A DNA stretch of 64,000 nt from Zarea fungicola. Lineage: Eukaryota; Ascomycota; Sordariomycetes; Hypocreales; Cordycipitaceae. The DNA lies in assembly GCA_900169235.1 (NCBI GenBank), contig FWCC01000125.1, positions 62,001 to 126,000 of the forward strand, written 5' to 3'. The translations under genes were made by a program, and so were the position numbers. The notes under the pieces were generated by a model. That model saw only the letters and a program-made list of their open reading frames with translations, did no database searches and had not been told where the DNA came from. Position 1 is the stretch's first letter, and each line of letters starts with the position of its first letter. Shown one piece after another: positions 54,833 through 64,000 of this stretch.

Positions 54833-56623
54833 ATGGTAAGTCTCTTTAGAAAGCACCATACTCCTGTTATGGCTGTAAAATCTTGATAAGCTAACATGTT
54901 TGCCTCTTCCCGTCACCAGCCTTCCGAGCAAACTCCCCTCCTCCGAGAAGAGAGCAATAACGGCTCCGGCGACGGCGCACTCTCTGCCGCCCATGCCAAA
55001 ACTCAACGCCGTGCCAAAATCCGCGAAACCGCCATTTTCGCCTGGGCCCTGATCGCCACGGCCGCCTTTGTCATAATTGCCGTCTGGGTCCAACACCATG
55101 AACAAACACAGCCTACACCGGGCAAGAGTGCCGCCAAGCGGAATCTCGTCTTCATGGTCTCCGACGGCATGGGCCCGGCCTCGCTCGCCCTCACCCGCAA
55201 CTACCGCCAGCATGTAGAGCAGCTCGCCGTCTCCGACGTGCTAACCCTCGACCGCCACTTCTGGGGCACCAGCCGCACGCGCTCCTCCAACTCACTAGTC
55301 ACTGACAGCGCCGCCGGCGCCACAGCCTTTTCGTGTGGCAAGAAATCGTACAACGGCGCCATCTCGGTGCTGCCTGACGGGCGCGCGTGCGGCTCCGTGC
55401 TGGAGGCGGCAAAGCGTGCCGGGTACAAGACGGGCCTGGTGGCGACGACGTACGTGACGGATGCCACGCCGGCCTGCTTCGCGGCGCACGTGCCGCACCG
55501 CGAGCAAATGGACGCCATTGCGCTGCAGGAGATTGGCGAGGGCGCGCTGGGCCGGAGCGCCGATCTGATTATGGGCGGCGGGCGCTGCTACTTCCTGCCC
55601 AACAGCTCCGCGGCGGGCTGCCGCCAAGACGACGTCGACGTGACGCAGATTGCGCGGGAGAAGCACGGCTGGCACTACGTGGACTCGCGCGCCGGCTTCG
55701 ACGCGCTCGAGGGCGGCGACAAGGCGGACCTCCCGCTGCTCGGCCTCATGGCCCGCGGCAACGTCCCCTTTGAGCTGGACCGCCGCAGCCAGGGCGACGT
55801 GTATCCGAGCCTGAAGGAAATGGCCACGACGGCGCTGCGTGCCCTGGAGCGCGCGACGCGGGACAGCGACAAGGGCTTCTTCATCATGATTGAGGGCAGC
55901 CGCATCGACCATGCCGGCCACATCAACGACCCGGCCGCGCAGGTGCACGAGGTGCTCGCCTACGACGCCACGTTCCAGGCCGTGCTGGACTTTATCCGGG
56001 CGAGCGACACGGAGACGGTCCTCGTCGCCACGTCGGACCACGAGACGGGCGGCCTGGCCACGGCGCTGCAGAAGCCCGGCGAGGAGCCCGTGTACAACTG
56101 GTACCCCGCGGTGCTGGACCGCGCCACGGCCTCGTGCGAGCGCCTTGCCGCGCGGCTCAAGGCGCACGTCTCCGTCACCGGCGCGCCGTCGCCGTCGGAC
56201 AAGAAGGCAGCCGCCGCCCTGCGCAGGTACATCAAGACGGAGCTCGTCGGCAAAGGTCTCGGCGTCGACGACGTCACCGACGCGGAGCTCGACAAGCTCG
56301 TTGCTGCCGCCGATGATGCCGAGGCCGCCAAGACGCTGTTTACGCAGGTCATTTCGCAGCGTGCGCGGATCGGCTGGAGCACCCACGGACACACCGCGGT
56401 GGACGTCAATGTGTACTCGTCGGGCGGGCCCGGCACGGATGCGATTCGCGGCAACGTGGAGAATATCGAGGTGGGCCAGTTTTTGAGCCGGTATCTGGAT
56501 GTGGACGTGGAGGCTATCACGGAGGAACTGCAGGCCAAGAGCAGCCGCAGCGATCAGATTGCGAGCCTATTAAAGAAGAGGGAGCCAGTCAAGTGGGACG
56601 AGTACCACGGTGGTATGGAATAG
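54833..56623 (+). CDS. PHO8: Vacuolar alkaline phosphatase
   Basis: Repressible vacuolar alkaline phosphatase, a type II membrane enzyme that frees phosphate from many monoesters. Exon 1 is just the ATG at 54833-54835. The intron 54836-54919 (GTAAGT, CTAAC, CACCAG) leads to exon 2, 54920-56623, giving 568 residues. The unspliced alternative is an ATG inside the intron (54896), in the same frame. The N-terminal tail has EQTPLLREE, an acidic dileucine-type vacuole sorting signal. The membrane segment is at about 37-57. Metal and catalytic residues: D83 in VSDGMG, the nucleophile S131 in TDSAAGATAF, EGSRIDHAGH, TSDHETGG and STHGHTAVDV. All required motifs are intact. Confidence 0.92.
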
Positions 56624-57017
56624 ATGAGGCGAGGGTTGCCTGATATAATGGCATTCATTGCAAGTTTTTAAGGCGTTGACATATTTATTTTTTTTTTATC
56701 ACATAGTTGTTGAATTGGGTTTGCTTGAGATAGCCATAACATAAATAGAATATATCCAGAATATTATAAAGGCCGCATTTGTCACAGTTTGTTTCAGTTT
56801 AATAAAGGATTATTAGAATCTTGGTCCATAATGTATAAAGAATAAATTGTAAAACCACACTTAACAAGAAACTGTAAGCATCCCGTCAATCAATACAAAT
56901 CATTCCAGAACACCTAGTATCAAAAAAAGAGGATGGAGACACCGTTCATCCCGAGAAACGCGCCAACAGCAAACGAGATAAAGAAAAACACCATAATGAT
57001 ATGCATCATGTACCCAT
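56624..57017. other. Convergent intergenic region
   Basis: About 390 AT-rich nt between two convergent 3' ends. It is expected to hold both polyadenylation sites. Confidence 0.5.
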
Positions 57018-58913
57018 TCAGTTGCTGTCCTGCATATCCAAATCATAACGCACATACAGCTTATCTAAAAAGTGCGAGTGCCGGATCCCGTTGGGCTTGG
57101 CCTCTTTAAACATGGCAATCGCGTCCTGCACCGGCACGCCGCACCGCTCCACGAGATAGCACACGACAAAGTACCCCGTGCGGTTGTACCCGTAGTGGCA
57201 GTGGACGCCGATGACGGGCGCCTCGTCCACGTCCCATCCCTCGGCGGCAGCGCGATCCGCGTGTCGCGCGCGGATCCCGTCCACGAGCTTGATGAACGCG
57301 GCCACCTCTTCGGCCGATGGCGGAATCTTGGAGACGGTGGGGAACTTGTAGTAGCGGATGCCCGCGCGCTCGAGACCATGCGAGTCGTACACTGGCTGGT
57401 CCTTGGAGATGTCAATCACGTCCTTGATGGTGTGGCTCCACTTGGCCGTGAACGCGGCTGGCGAGTGGACGTCGTCGACCTCACGGAGGGTCTTCATGGC
57501 GCGGAACACGGGCGGCTCACCGGGGGGGCCAATGGGCGCCGAGACAGGCAGCACAGACTGCCACTTGGCGAGGTTCTTGACGTCCCACTTGCCCTCCTGG
57601 CTGAGGTACTGTAGCTGCCAGGCGAGCGACAGGCGGCCAGTGATGTTGTCGGCCAGGAAGTCCGCAATGAGCCCAGCGAGAATTCGCGAGCCATGTGGCG
57701 CGTACAGGAGCGTGTGATTGGCGGGCGCGGGGAGGATGATGGACTTGACCACCATAGCAGGATGGTTGGGCTGAGGTGGGACGGCGATGGCAGATTCAAC
57801 GGGGGTGGATGGATCGTTGCGCGAATCGTCAGTGTCTGTGGCATCGGATTTGGCGGTGATGTAGTCTCGCTCTGTGATGTTCACAATAGAGCCCGTGAGA
57901 TCATGGTCGTCTGGCTGCAGACGCGTGCCGACTGACGCGGCCACTTTACTGACATGCTCCTCGGGCGTTTCCGCGCCGCCGGCGGCAGCCTGCCTCGTCT
58001 TGATTGCATTAATGATCTTGTCAACGTTGGTGATTGGTGTCACATGATCGGACTCGCCACCGATCAGATAGATCGGGATGTCGAGCTCGCCCCAGATATC
58101 AGTCGTAGGGACACCGCCCTGTGGCTTGCCGTCCTTGTACACCGGCACAATGCCACCCACCATGCGGCGAAACACGGGTGTCAGACTTTGCTGATTGAAT
58201 CGGTACTGCAGTAGCTTCAGCTCCTGCGAAGCCGCTGTACCCGTGAACCGCGCAATGGATGCGCTGTCCGGGCCACCTCTGCTGTCCCAAACGCGCCAAA
58301 GGGCAAAAACCCAACCTGGAACGACCCAGAGCAGCCGGCGACCCCACAGAGAGGACTTCTCGTCGAGAGGACTAGCCATAGGACAGATGGCAATGAAGCC
58401 AATAATGTGGTTCACCAGGTCCGTGGTATGTGCCGTCTTCTTGCTCGCCAGCAGTGTTGACAATGCTGTTCCCATACTGTGGCCAATCAGGACCACTTTT
58501 TGCCCGGCGTCCTTATCACGGTGCTCTTCAATGATCGTTTCAAGAAGCTCGGCAAGCGCTTCCGGCGTGTACGCGTCCCAACTTTGCTGCGAGAAGGCGG
58601 ACCGGCCGCCGCCGGGGTGGTCAATCGCCAGGCAAGGTGCCATGTCGACGAGGCTGTTCAGCAGCGGGTGGAACTGCGCGACTGAACCGCCCAGGCCAGG
58701 TATGCACACCAGTAGAGGCAGCGGTGCAGGCCTATTGGGTAGCTGCGCGGCCTTGACATGCTGGCGGAAGAAGACTCGTATATCCTGGTACGTGAAGCGG
58801 CTGGTAGTATACGTTTTGAGGACGGAGTTGTCCTTGAGCAGCGTAGGGTCCGTCTCATGGGCATCAACCGGCACAGCCGGCTTGCCAAACAGCCACTCAT
58901 AAATCTCTGACAT
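57018..58913 (-). CDS. Alpha/beta-hydrolase fused to a CX5R dual-specificity-type phosphatase
   Basis: Single-exon protein of 631 residues with two catalytic domains. The N-terminal alpha/beta-hydrolase (about 60-430) shows PGLGGSVAQFHPLL, DHPGGGRSAF, the nucleophile elbow GHSMG with S146, an acid region IYLIGGESDHVTPI and the His-containing LLYAPHGSRILAGLI. The C-terminal domain (about 440-631) ends in a cysteine phosphatase loop VHCHYGYNRTG, with nucleophile C572 and R578 (C-x5-R), and VPVQDAIAMFKEAKPNGIRH downstream, as in dual-specificity and mRNA-capping-type phosphatases. Both active sites look complete. The start is the ATG at 58913, and the open frame before it begins with a TTG. No signal peptide is seen. 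How the two activities cooperate is unknown. Confidence 0.85.
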   Translation of the reverse strand: MSEIYEWLFGKPAVPVDAHETDPTLLKDNSVLKTYTTSRFTYQDIRVFFRQHVKAAQLPNRPAPLPLLVCIPGLGGSVAQFHPLLNSLVDMAPCLAIDHPGGGRSAFSQQSWDAYTPEALAELLETIIEEHRDKDAGQKVVLIGHSMGTALSTLLASKKTAHTTDLVNHIIGFIAICPMASPLDEKSSLWGRRLLWVVPGWVFALWRVWDSRGGPDSASIARFTGTAASQELKLLQYRFNQQSLTPVFRRMVGGIVPVYKDGKPQGGVPTTDIWGELDIPIYLIGGESDHVTPITNVDKIINAIKTRQAAAGGAETPEEHVSKVAASVGTRLQPDDHDLTGSIVNITERDYITAKSDATDTDDSRNDPSTPVESAIAVPPQPNHPAMVVKSIILPAPANHTLLYAPHGSRILAGLIADFLADNITGRLSLAWQLQYLSQEGKWDVKNLAKWQSVLPVSAPIGPPGEPPVFRAMKTLREVDDVHSPAAFTAKWSHTIKDVIDISKDQPVYDSHGLERAGIRYYKFPTVSKIPPSAEEVAAFIKLVDGIRARHADRAAAEGWDVDEAPVIGVHCHYGYNRTGYFVVCYLVERCGVPVQDAIAMFKEAKPNGIRHSHFLDKLYVRYDLDMQDSN

Positions 58914-59802
58914 TGTTGCTCCCAATTCAAAACTGACGCACGAGCGGCTACGATATCCGTTTGACGATGGTGTCAATATCGTGATGCCTGCAAAGGATGA
59001 CTCAATGGCAGGAAGTGGATCCCACGGTCGCAAAGTCTAGAGGACTTTTCATAAAATTGATTGCACTTTTCCATACGTAACGCTGAAAAAAACAGCAACG
59101 ACGAAACACCTCAAGGGGTCGGGGGCATTGAAATATATGCCACTGTTACGGCTGTAGTAGAGGACGAGAATGATGTCATATCCTTTGGACGAAAGGCTGT
59201 AGCTCAAAGCTTGTGAATGAGCAAGAGGAAAGAGAGGTTAAGAGTTTGCCTCGGTCGCTTTCCGCGAAGGCGACGGAGGATCTCTTTATACCCCTGTCCT
59301 GAGCTACACCAAGGTGGTACAAAATTGCCTCAGTTTTTTGCGATACAAAAAAGGCGCAAGCTGGCGGTGTGATTCACTGGGAAATTGGTCGTTAGATTCG
59401 ATGGGCTGTGCAGTTCCAGGCCCGTGGTAATGTTGATGGAGAAGAGCTCTCCTTGTGGTGGAGCTTGGCCATTTATTTTCAACTGCGTGGCGCACTACCC
59501 TACAATGATGCAAAATTTGCTTATGTTGGTTGTCTGACACATTGAACGTGAAAAGTCAATATGTTCATAAATGATCTATATTTTGTGTTTAATAACAATA
59601 ATAACATGTCAAATTGCTGTCGAAGAGAGTGGACATGGAACGGTGGTGAGGCTCATCGAGGCTGTACAGCAGGAAGACCAAAACGCCAATGCAGATGCCG
59701 TGCTAAGTCGATAAATCCCGTGGAACAAACACACCGACAATACATGTCCAATCATGTCCATTTGCCCATAGTGTACACTAAAATTACATTTAATTACAAC
59801 CT
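58914..59802. other. Intergenic region
   Basis: About 890 nt between two minus-strand genes. It holds the hydrolase-phosphatase promoter and the NDUFAF3-like 3' end. Nothing else is supported. Confidence 0.5.
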
Positions 59803-60608
59803 TCATTCTGCGGCTCCAACACCCTCAACCCACCCAAGTGGAATCAGCACTGCAGCTACATCTGTTACACCACGCTCTGTTGCAAGTAGATTGAATTGCG
59901 ACGCAGCATTTCTTGTATCCAGGACCTCCACGCGCATACCAAGTGATGAAATGTGCTTCTTCAACTCAGGGCTAAGAGGCACATTGTTCAGTCCGGTACC
60001 AATGATTAGCAGATCTATAAAGAAGAGTTAGTACGTTTGCTCATCCTCTCCTAACATGGGTTCGGATTCTATTGAAAGTCGGATAACCCAATAAACCATA
60101 TAGCCCATTGCGTTCACCAGAGACAGTAGTCCTTACCAGGTCGCGGCCAGAGCATATCAAACACGCTAAATGCTTCCGGAGGCACATCAAACTGACCCCG
60201 GGCATTGAGCAGGCGCATCTGACCAGTAATCTCCCATGGCCGCCATGTAAAAGCCTCGCCATCGACCAGCAGCGCGCCGTCGCCGTCGCCAATTGTGATG
60301 CCACTGTTGAGGCCGAACCCGTCCGTCATGCAGACATCGACCGATGTCGAGGGGACAGGGGTGTTGCCCAGTACATCTAGGTCCTGGAAGCTCGTTGGCG
60401 TGTGCTCCTCCGCCTTTTGTCGCTTGAATAGGCTAGATGTGGTGTGTAATGATCTCGAGGAGACAAGCTGTCGCATCGCTGTCGTCTTGGCCTCGGGGTT
60501 CGATGCGGCGTAGCATTTGGGCAGTGGCCGGGCCAGAGCTGCCCGGGGAGGTATAGCAAATGCCCTTCGCAGAGGCACAGCTTCTCGTAAGCGCGCAAAC
60601 ACTCGCAT
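59803..60608 (-). CDS. NDUFAF3-like mitochondrial complex I assembly factor (Mth938 domain)
   Basis: Protein of 227 residues of the DUF498/Mth938 family, whose animal member NDUFAF3 assists assembly of respiratory complex I. Exons on the minus strand are 60608-60137 and 60014-59803. The intron 60136-60015 is GTAAGG...TATAG with CTAAC, phase 1. The first 65 residues are rich in Arg and Ser and end near SRSLHTTSSLFKR, a mitochondrial presequence. The domain is visible as GFGLNSGITIGDGDGALLV, AFTWRPWEI, then DLLIIGTGLNNVPLSPELKK and VEVLDTRNAASQFNLLATE. The start was set at the ATG 60608. The frame before it opens with a TTG. Confidence 0.88.
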
Positions 60609-61370
60609 CGCGATATGCAGACTGGATGTGATTTGCTGGTTGGTTGTTTGGAGGTGGTTACCCAAATATTTTCCGAGAGCTGTAGCAATGATGGCATGTG
60701 GGGCGCATCCCAATTGCCAGGTTTAACATACGCACTTTCGATCACTACGGCCGTCTTATACAATCGATATGGCATTTACATTTATGGAGGAACCATCCAA
60801 GCACCGTGTATATGTTTCTTGTAAGAAGACAGGAAGAATCTTGCTCATGTTTGTAGCAGTGGCGTGAAAGGGCATTATTCTAGTACTTTTCTTAGAACTT
60901 ACGCTAAATGTACATGCTTTCATAAACGGTCAATACACCTAGTGAACGTCAACTTTTTTAGTAGTTTGCCTGGATCGAAGCGTACAGGTCTCTGAACGCG
61001 ACCGACATCGGACAAACCCCACGATACTGTGTGCTTGTAGGCATGAGTAATGGACCAATAGTTAATCCCTATTCGTGGATTCAATGTCGCCGTGACTGTC
61101 AGTTCGTTACGCTACATTCCAATCTCATCTGATGAAGAATTAGGATGAAAACTTTGTGCCGAGCAGGTTCGCTGTTACCCCCGAGCTGACATCCGAGCTG
61201 CATCGGCCTACCAGGCTTTTTCTTTGTGCCTGGTAGCGTTTTGCACTGGTCATTTAATGGGTTTAACCCGTATGGCCCATTGTTTAAGCCTGGTAATCAG
61301 TGACAGGTTTTACAGGTAGAGTCCCATTTTAATGCATGATTCCTGTCTTGCTGCTAACACTGCTGCTACT

Positions 61371-61438
61371 AAATGCTTGAGAAGGCTAAGTGCTTGAGAA
61401 GGCTAAATGGTTGGGAAGGCTAAATGCTTGAGAAGGCT
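61371..61438 (+). repeat. 17-nt tandem repeat, four copies
   Basis: Four consecutive units of AAATGCTTGAGAAGGCT. The first and fourth are identical, and the second and third each differ from them by one or a few bases. Confidence 0.9.
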
Positions 61439-61806
61439 TGAACGAGATGCACTCCCCAATCCGGACTTTTTGAAAGTCCAATATCTTGGCTTGTTATAAT
61501 GATTCTACTTATAATACAATACTTGATCATGTTTTTCGTTGAGCAGGAATGACGATGAAGAAAATAGTGTATACAATCGACACTTTCGCACGACTCGAAC
61601 ATCCCAGCGCCTTGAGGTGTACATGAATCGCGCCAAAATGATGGTGGTTATGTATTAAATGGTTAGTTACTTGTCCCACTTCCATCGGAGCGGATCTCTG
61701 CATTCTGTACTCCGTACCAACTACTGAACTGAGTAACCCATGTTGATCAACTTGCTGATTTGTAAGACGGCGAGATTCACCATGTTTGGCCATTCCCTTC
61801 ATCCAG

Positions 61807-61836
61807 ACCCGCACCCGCACCCGCACCCGCACCCGC
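61807..61836 (+). repeat. Hexanucleotide CCGCAC microsatellite
   Basis: About five copies of the 6-nt unit just upstream of the Zn2Cys6 gene start. If a start codon at 61782 were used it would encode a Pro/His run. I prefer the later ATG, which places the array in the leader. Confidence 0.85.
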
Positions 61837-61907
61837 ATGTGTCGCTACATCAGCCATCCGCATTGTATCGACATCTCATAGTCCTGGACCTCTCTTGGTC
61901 CATCAAT

Positions 61908-63642
61908 ATGAAACAATACGCTAGCCAAACCTGCACGGCTTGCAAACTGCAGAAGCGAAAATGCAACAAGGCATACCCGATATGCTTACGATGTGAACGG
62001 TGGGTAGCCCATTGTCTAATGCATCAGTTCCATGTTTGGCTTATCCAATGGCTAGTTTAAAGAGGCCATGTGGCTATCCTGAAATGATTGATATAGCTGT
62101 GGCTGAATCAGCAACTGATACACCGCAGCCGACTTGGACCACTGCATTGATCGATCTCCAAAATACCACGGTCGGTGAAACGCTGGGTATACAAATATCT
62201 AGAACAGTGGGAAGTATCGAAAACAGGAAAAAGGCTGCTGTTGGATATTTTCGCACTACACATCAATGGCTTCCTTTTATCGATGAAGGGGCGTACTTTG
62301 TGCATCTTGAGGCCACTCACGGCAAGGAGCACTTGAATCCTCATTTCGGCTTACTCTCTCTTTGCCTTTTACTGATAGGCATCGTCCCGACACACGGTGA
62401 GATGTCCGAGCGGATGACGGCGCTGTACATCTTTGCAAAGGGTGCCGTGACAACTCTCAGCGACACTGACGCGTGCAGTCTTGAATTGCTGCAGTGCCGA
62501 CTTATTCTTACCGTCTTTGAAGCTGGTCATGCATTGTATCCAGCAGCGTATGTATCGACTGGCAGCAATATTCGAGCCGCGGAGGCCATGGGAATTGACG
62601 CCGAATCCAGCCCCGAGGTACGAAGCCGGGCTACGACCTCTCCGCAGGGTCGAATGGGAGAACATATTTGGGATGCAATGGTCATAATGCGCCGGTACGT
62701 ATCTTCCCACCTGTCCGCTGTGGCGATTACAATACAACATATCAAATCGGTTATTGACTGCTGATACGACTGCCGTAGATTCGCAGCACTGGAGTGCAAT
62801 CGTCGGTCTGAGATGCTGAAGGTGTTTAATTCAGCTGACGGCTCCTGCAATCGAGAGCCGTGGCGCAAAGAGGTTTGTCCAATAACCTACCCGCAGCATG
62901 TGGGAATATTTTCTAACAGCCTATAGCCGTCCAATACTACAGGGTCGGAGACGAAGACAGGATTGGATCCCTCATGGGCACAGCTACCGCTCATGTGGAA
63001 ACGGTCTACCAGACTCAAGCAAGCATCCCGCTATCTCGATAGAGTTTTGACTCATGTATACGCCCCGGTGGAAGACGGAAATTTTGCCAGTACAGAGGGG
63101 CAGCAACTTCATCCAACGATTACTTCATTCAGGCACTTCATGAGGGGTGATGCCAAGGCCAGCATGTGTCCATATCCTGATGCCGAAGCCCTTTGTCACA
63201 TGCAAGTCAAAACCCTGACAAACACCGGCCGTCTTGGAAATGTCCAGACAAAACTAACTGATGGTAGTGCAATGATCGTCCTTGCCAGGTTTGGACATTA
63301 CCAGCAAAACTCACACAATACTCGACGTGAGTCACTTGGGGCTTCAAAATTAATGTCGGAATTGGAGAGCATTGTGGAAATGCCACTTCAAAATGACGAC
63401 ACGACGTCGATATTCACTGCACGTTTGGCCTACCAAGCTTTGGCAGCGCTGACTGGTGAGCCATGCGAAAGTGCTAATTCGGCAATCAGACGACAGAAAC
63501 AGAGACTCAGGGATGCGCTGGAAGGCGCAAGCACAAGATGGCTAGCTGGAAGTAAGTGCATCGTACATACTCGAAGTAATCAATCTGCTAAGATAAATTA
63601 GGGCACTACTTGAATCTCCTCAAAGAATCGGAGTCCAGCTAG
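61908..63642 (+). CDS. Zn2Cys6 fungal-specific transcription factor
   Basis: Binuclear zinc-cluster regulator of 496 residues. Exons are 61908-61999, 62056-62694, 62779-62872, 62927-63551 and 63602-63642, all with GT...AG ends and matching phases. The first splice completes the zinc cluster: Cys 9, 12, 19, 26, 29 and 36, spaced C-x2-C-x6-C-x6-C-x2-C-x6-C, with basic residues between. After a short linker comes the fungal-specific transcription factor domain, starting near VGYFRTTHQWLPFIDEG (about residue 100) and continuing with NPHFGLLSLCLLLIGI and EAGHALYPAAYVSTGSNIRA. The last exon adds RHYLNLLKESESS. An earlier in-frame ATG at 61782 would add 42 residues including a Pro/His run. The target genes are unknown, and no biosynthetic cluster lies in the window beside it. 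Confidence 0.85.
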
Positions 63643-64000
63643 TAGAGTGAGGGAGCTGGAGTCGCGAGAGTCGGCGGATTTTCTATAAGCAGAACAGTCC
63701 CCAGAAGCCTTGTAAGCTTACTGCAGTAAAAGATAACCATGTCGCTAAAGGTGGCTGCATCCTGTGCACATCACTAACTTACGGGCTAAAGTCCCTGAGC
63801 ACGAGTTTCTGAATTGTGAGAATTTCAGGGATTAAAAACCATAGTGGGGTTTTTGTATGGCGCTTTGCCGCAAAAGGCACCGATTTTGATTTTTTTGAAA
63901 TAATCATGACCCTGGTCAGAGTTATGCAAGTTTTTAAATGTATCTTTTTGCCGCTTGACCTTTTATAGTAATCACCCCATAGAGTTTAGAAATTTTATTA
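63643..64000. other. AT-rich end of window
   Basis: About 360 nt downstream of the zinc-cluster gene. No feature is recognised. The gene's polyadenylation region is probably here. Confidence 0.5.

Larger units (their letters stand above)
60609..61907. other. Intergenic region with tandem repeats
   Basis: About 1.3 kb between two divergent genes. It holds the 17-nt array at 61371-61438 and a CCGCAC array at about 61807-61836. It contains promoters for both neighbours. No gene is supported. Confidence 0.5.

Noticed and set aside
55295..56392. 365-codon minus-strand frame inside PHO8
   Set aside because: Antisense shadow of a very GC-rich coding region. It has no ATG-based start or recognisable motif.
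61740..61907. Upstream start (61782) for the zinc-cluster gene with a Pro/His run
   Set aside because: The run comes from a microsatellite. Zinc-cluster proteins usually begin shortly before the first Cys, so the ATG at 61908 is preferred.
1..64000. Secondary-metabolite gene cluster, intact transposon, CRISPR array or rRNA/tRNA genes
   Set aside because: No polyketide synthase, peptide synthetase, terpene cyclase, transposase, reverse transcriptase or array structure was seen in any frame.

Overview
The window is nuclear DNA of a filamentous ascomycete, most likely a Sordariomycete and probably of the order Hypocreales. Genes are dense and lie on both strands. Many are broken by short introns of about 47-125 nt with GT(A/G)NGT donors, CTAAC/CTGAC branch points and YAG acceptors. 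The families are typical of moulds: VAC8, SNF4, PGS1, GH55, a GLEYA adhesin, DUF7730 and a Zn2Cys6 regulator. I assign 29 protein-coding genes. For most of them I rebuilt the exons by joining frames across consensus splice sites, and the joins were checked for phase. The order-level assignment is an inference from protein style only.

Layout. 1-21 kb is a housekeeping block rich in nuclear genes for mitochondria: PGS1 (cut by the window start), uL4m, mL38, translation initiation factor 3 and inner membrane protease IMP1. It also holds an ATF/CREB-type bZIP factor, RPA3, a RhoGAP protein, an ALB1-like ribosome-biogenesis factor, VAC8 and two poorly understood ORFs. The uL4m/mL38 and IF3/IMP1 pairs are divergent and share short promoters.

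23.5-48.5 kb holds SNF4, the gamma subunit of the SNF1/AMPK energy-sensing kinase, followed by more accessory genes: an amidase-fold protein with altered catalytic residues, a secreted GH2 beta-mannosidase, a GNAT acetyltransferase, a DUF4037 protein, a secreted GH55 beta-1,3-glucanase, a GT34-like Golgi glycosyltransferase, a deoxyribosyltransferase-like protein, an F-box protein, a membrane-anchored MaoC/hotdog protein and a secreted two-lobed beta-trefoil protein with a minisatellite-encoded linker. 50-64 kb holds a GLEYA-domain surface protein with a broken or spliced frame, a DUF7730 protein, vacuolar alkaline phosphatase PHO8, an alpha/beta-hydrolase fused to a CX5R phosphatase, an NDUFAF3-like complex I assembly factor and a Zn2Cys6 transcription factor.

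No secondary-metabolite backbone gene, intact transposon, rRNA, tRNA or CRISPR array was recognised. The best leads for something new are the hydrolase-phosphatase fusion, the amidase with a replaced nucleophile, the GLEYA frame break, the two-lobed trefoil protein, and a relic of the beta-mannosidase gene 3' of the intact copy.
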